5,977 nucleotides of DNA from JANNRW01 sp031401815. GTDB taxonomy: Bacteria > Desulfobacterota > Desulfuromonadia > Geobacterales > DSM-12255. Under the pieces are notes generated by a model. It worked only from the letters and a program-made list of their open reading frames with translations, did not search any database and was not told the origin of the DNA. The translations under genes were made by a program, and so were the position numbers. Where the stretch lies: the NCBI GenBank assembly GCA_031401815.1, contig JANNRW010000030.1, positions 1-5,977 of the forward strand, written 5' to 3'. Below are positions 5,516 through 5,977 of the stretch, piece after piece. The first letter of the stretch is position 1, and the number at the start of each line of letters is the position of its first letter.

Positions 5516-5530
5516 CAGCGTCACCGTTAT

Positions 5531-5545
5531 TGAAAGTGATTTTCA
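5531..5545 (-). promoter_or_regulatory. Fur box overlapping the fur promoter
   Basis: The minus strand reads TGAAAATCACTTTCA, 12 of 15 matches to the Fur consensus TGATAATCATTATCA, inside the perfect inverted repeat ATTGAAA-ATCAC-TTTCAAT. It abuts the -10 box and covers the expected transcription start, an ideal place for repression. It points to autoregulation of fur. Confidence 0.75.
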
Positions 5546-5574
5546 ATATACAAAATGGAGGGAGGCTTTGTCAA
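5545..5574 (-). promoter_or_regulatory. Sigma-70-type promoter for fur
   Basis: On the minus strand a perfect -35 TTGACA (5569-5574) is followed after 18 bp by the -10 box TATATT (5545-5550, five of six). The expected start lies about 7 bases further on, inside the Fur box, leaving a short leader before the fur ATG. Confidence 0.8.
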
Positions 5575-5591
5575 TGAGATTATTTGGTAAA

Positions 5592-5661
5592 TTGGTGGTT
5601 GGTGGTTAGTGAATGGTGGATAGTGACTGGTGAATAGTGATTGGTGGTTGGTTGTTAGTTG
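5592..5661. repeat. Degenerate 7-bp tandem repeat, ten units
   Basis: From 5592 the plus strand falls into ten consecutive heptamers: TTGGTGG, TTGGTGG, TTAGTGA, ATGGTGG, ATAGTGA, CTGGTGA, ATAGTGA, TTGGTGG, TTGGTTG, TTAGTTG. The consensus is NTRGTGR. A possible extra unit, TTGGTAA, sits at 5584-5590, out of phase by one base. The tract is G/T-rich on one strand and lies between the fur promoter and the terminator of the next gene. It has no coding sense. Confidence 0.75.
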
Positions 5662-5663
5662 AT

Positions 5664-5714
5664 AAAACAGGAGGCTGGCAATAATAAGTTGGATACTATA
5701 GCCAGCCCCCTGTT
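5664..5714 (-). terminator. Strong hairpin terminator after the SUMF1-like gene
   Basis: AACAGGAGGCTGGC (5666-5679) pairs with GCCAGCCCCCTGTT (5701-5714) at 13 of 14 positions around a 21-nt loop. In the minus direction the stem begins one base after the TAG stop at 5716 and ends in TTTTATC, a short U-tract. It should terminate transcription from the right-hand gene and insulate fur. Confidence 0.75.
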
Positions 5715-5715
5715 G

Positions 5716-5977
5716 CTATTTAACCGGTAAAACCAGGCGAAAGCCGTACATGTCGAATCCTGAACCAGGTTCGTAACGGTTCCGGAAAGCAGTCCTGGCG
5801 TAATTGTCGATGTTGATCCAGGAGCCGCCACGAAGAATCATTTTAGTATCGCCTTTGCCTTTTGTGAGATTATCCTCGTCCTGGCACCACTCCCAGACAT
5901 TACCGCTCATATCGTACAAGCCGAGGCCATTTGGTTTTTTCAGCCCAACAGGGTGAGTCATGCCGCCGGAATTTTTG
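5716..5977 (-). CDS. SUMF1/formylglycine-generating-enzyme-like protein, C-terminal part (partial at window edge)
   Basis: The minus frame is open to the right edge and ends at TAG 5716-5718; about 86 residues are visible. The frame passes through THPVGLKKPNGLGLYDMSGN, then VWEWCQDE, ILRGGSWINID, ARTAFRNRYEP and GFDMYGFRLVLPVK, the C-terminal half of the FGE-sulfatase (SUMF1) C-type-lectin-like fold. True formylglycine-generating enzymes carry two copper-binding catalytic cysteines in the stretch after the GG-S motif; here that stretch (SWINIDNYARTAFRNRYEP) has none, so sulfatase activation is unlikely. Such proteins often act as binding or accessory domains, sometimes fused to kinases or secreted. 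The Met at 5961 is internal, not the start. The N-terminal part is outside the window, so the full architecture is unknown. Confidence 0.88.
   Translation of the reverse strand, partial: KNSGGMTHPVGLKKPNGLGLYDMSGNVWEWCQDEDNLTKGKGDTKMILRGGSWINIDNYARTAFRNRYEPGSGFDMYGFRLVLPVK

Noticed and set aside
5516..5524. GTG at 5524 as the fur start.
   Set aside because: The ribosome site is poor there, whereas GGTGA sits 5 bases before the ATG at 5515; the GTG is itself part of that site.
5592..5661. Heptamer array considered as a CRISPR or coding repeat.
   Set aside because: The units are contiguous 7-mers without spacers, and the period is not a multiple of three.

Overview
The window reads as a stretch of a Geobacter-like (Desulfuromonadales) chromosome. 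That assignment is an inference: it rests on the style of the feo cluster (Fur, FeoB, a small Cys-rich protein, then a DtxR/IdeR-type protein ending in a FeoA domain), which from memory resembles the fur-feoB-ideR neighbourhood of Geobacter sulfurreducens, together with moderate GC content and abundant toxin-antitoxin debris. Every gene except a fragment at the left edge lies on the minus strand, so transcription runs from right to left.

Right part (about 2200-5977). The right edge cuts the C-terminal part of a SUMF1/formylglycine-generating-enzyme-like protein, which is followed by a strong hairpin terminator. A 10-unit degenerate 7-bp repeat separates it from the iron block. The iron block starts with a textbook promoter (TTGACA, 18 bp, TATATT) overlapped by a Fur box, then fur. 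A terminator-like hairpin overlaps the fur stop codon. A second Fur box lies just before feoB. feoB, a 60-residue seven-cysteine protein and a DtxR-FeoA protein follow in a tight run (5-bp gap, then a 4-bp ATGA overlap), which indicates one operon. Together they would take up ferrous iron and sense it through two separate metalloregulator families.

Middle part (about 1250-2200). Directly behind the feo operon sits the 3' remnant of a WYL-domain regulator that has lost its N-terminal part. Nine bases later comes an intact-looking RelE/HigB-type toxin, which overlaps its XRE-type antitoxin by 32 bp (toxin first, as in higBA).

Left part (1-1250). This is decayed accessory DNA. One PIN-domain (VapC-like) gene is complete in frame but broken by a single TAA codon. 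A second PIN-domain gene keeps only its first 40 codons because an IS21-type element has inserted into it; the element's right end and the last codons of its istB occupy positions 1-141. Neither PIN gene is accompanied by a recognisable antitoxin.

No wholly unknown multi-gene system is evident. The best candidates for new biology are the seven-cysteine feo protein and the adjacent DtxR-FeoA protein, whose DNA-binding helix region departs from the family pattern.
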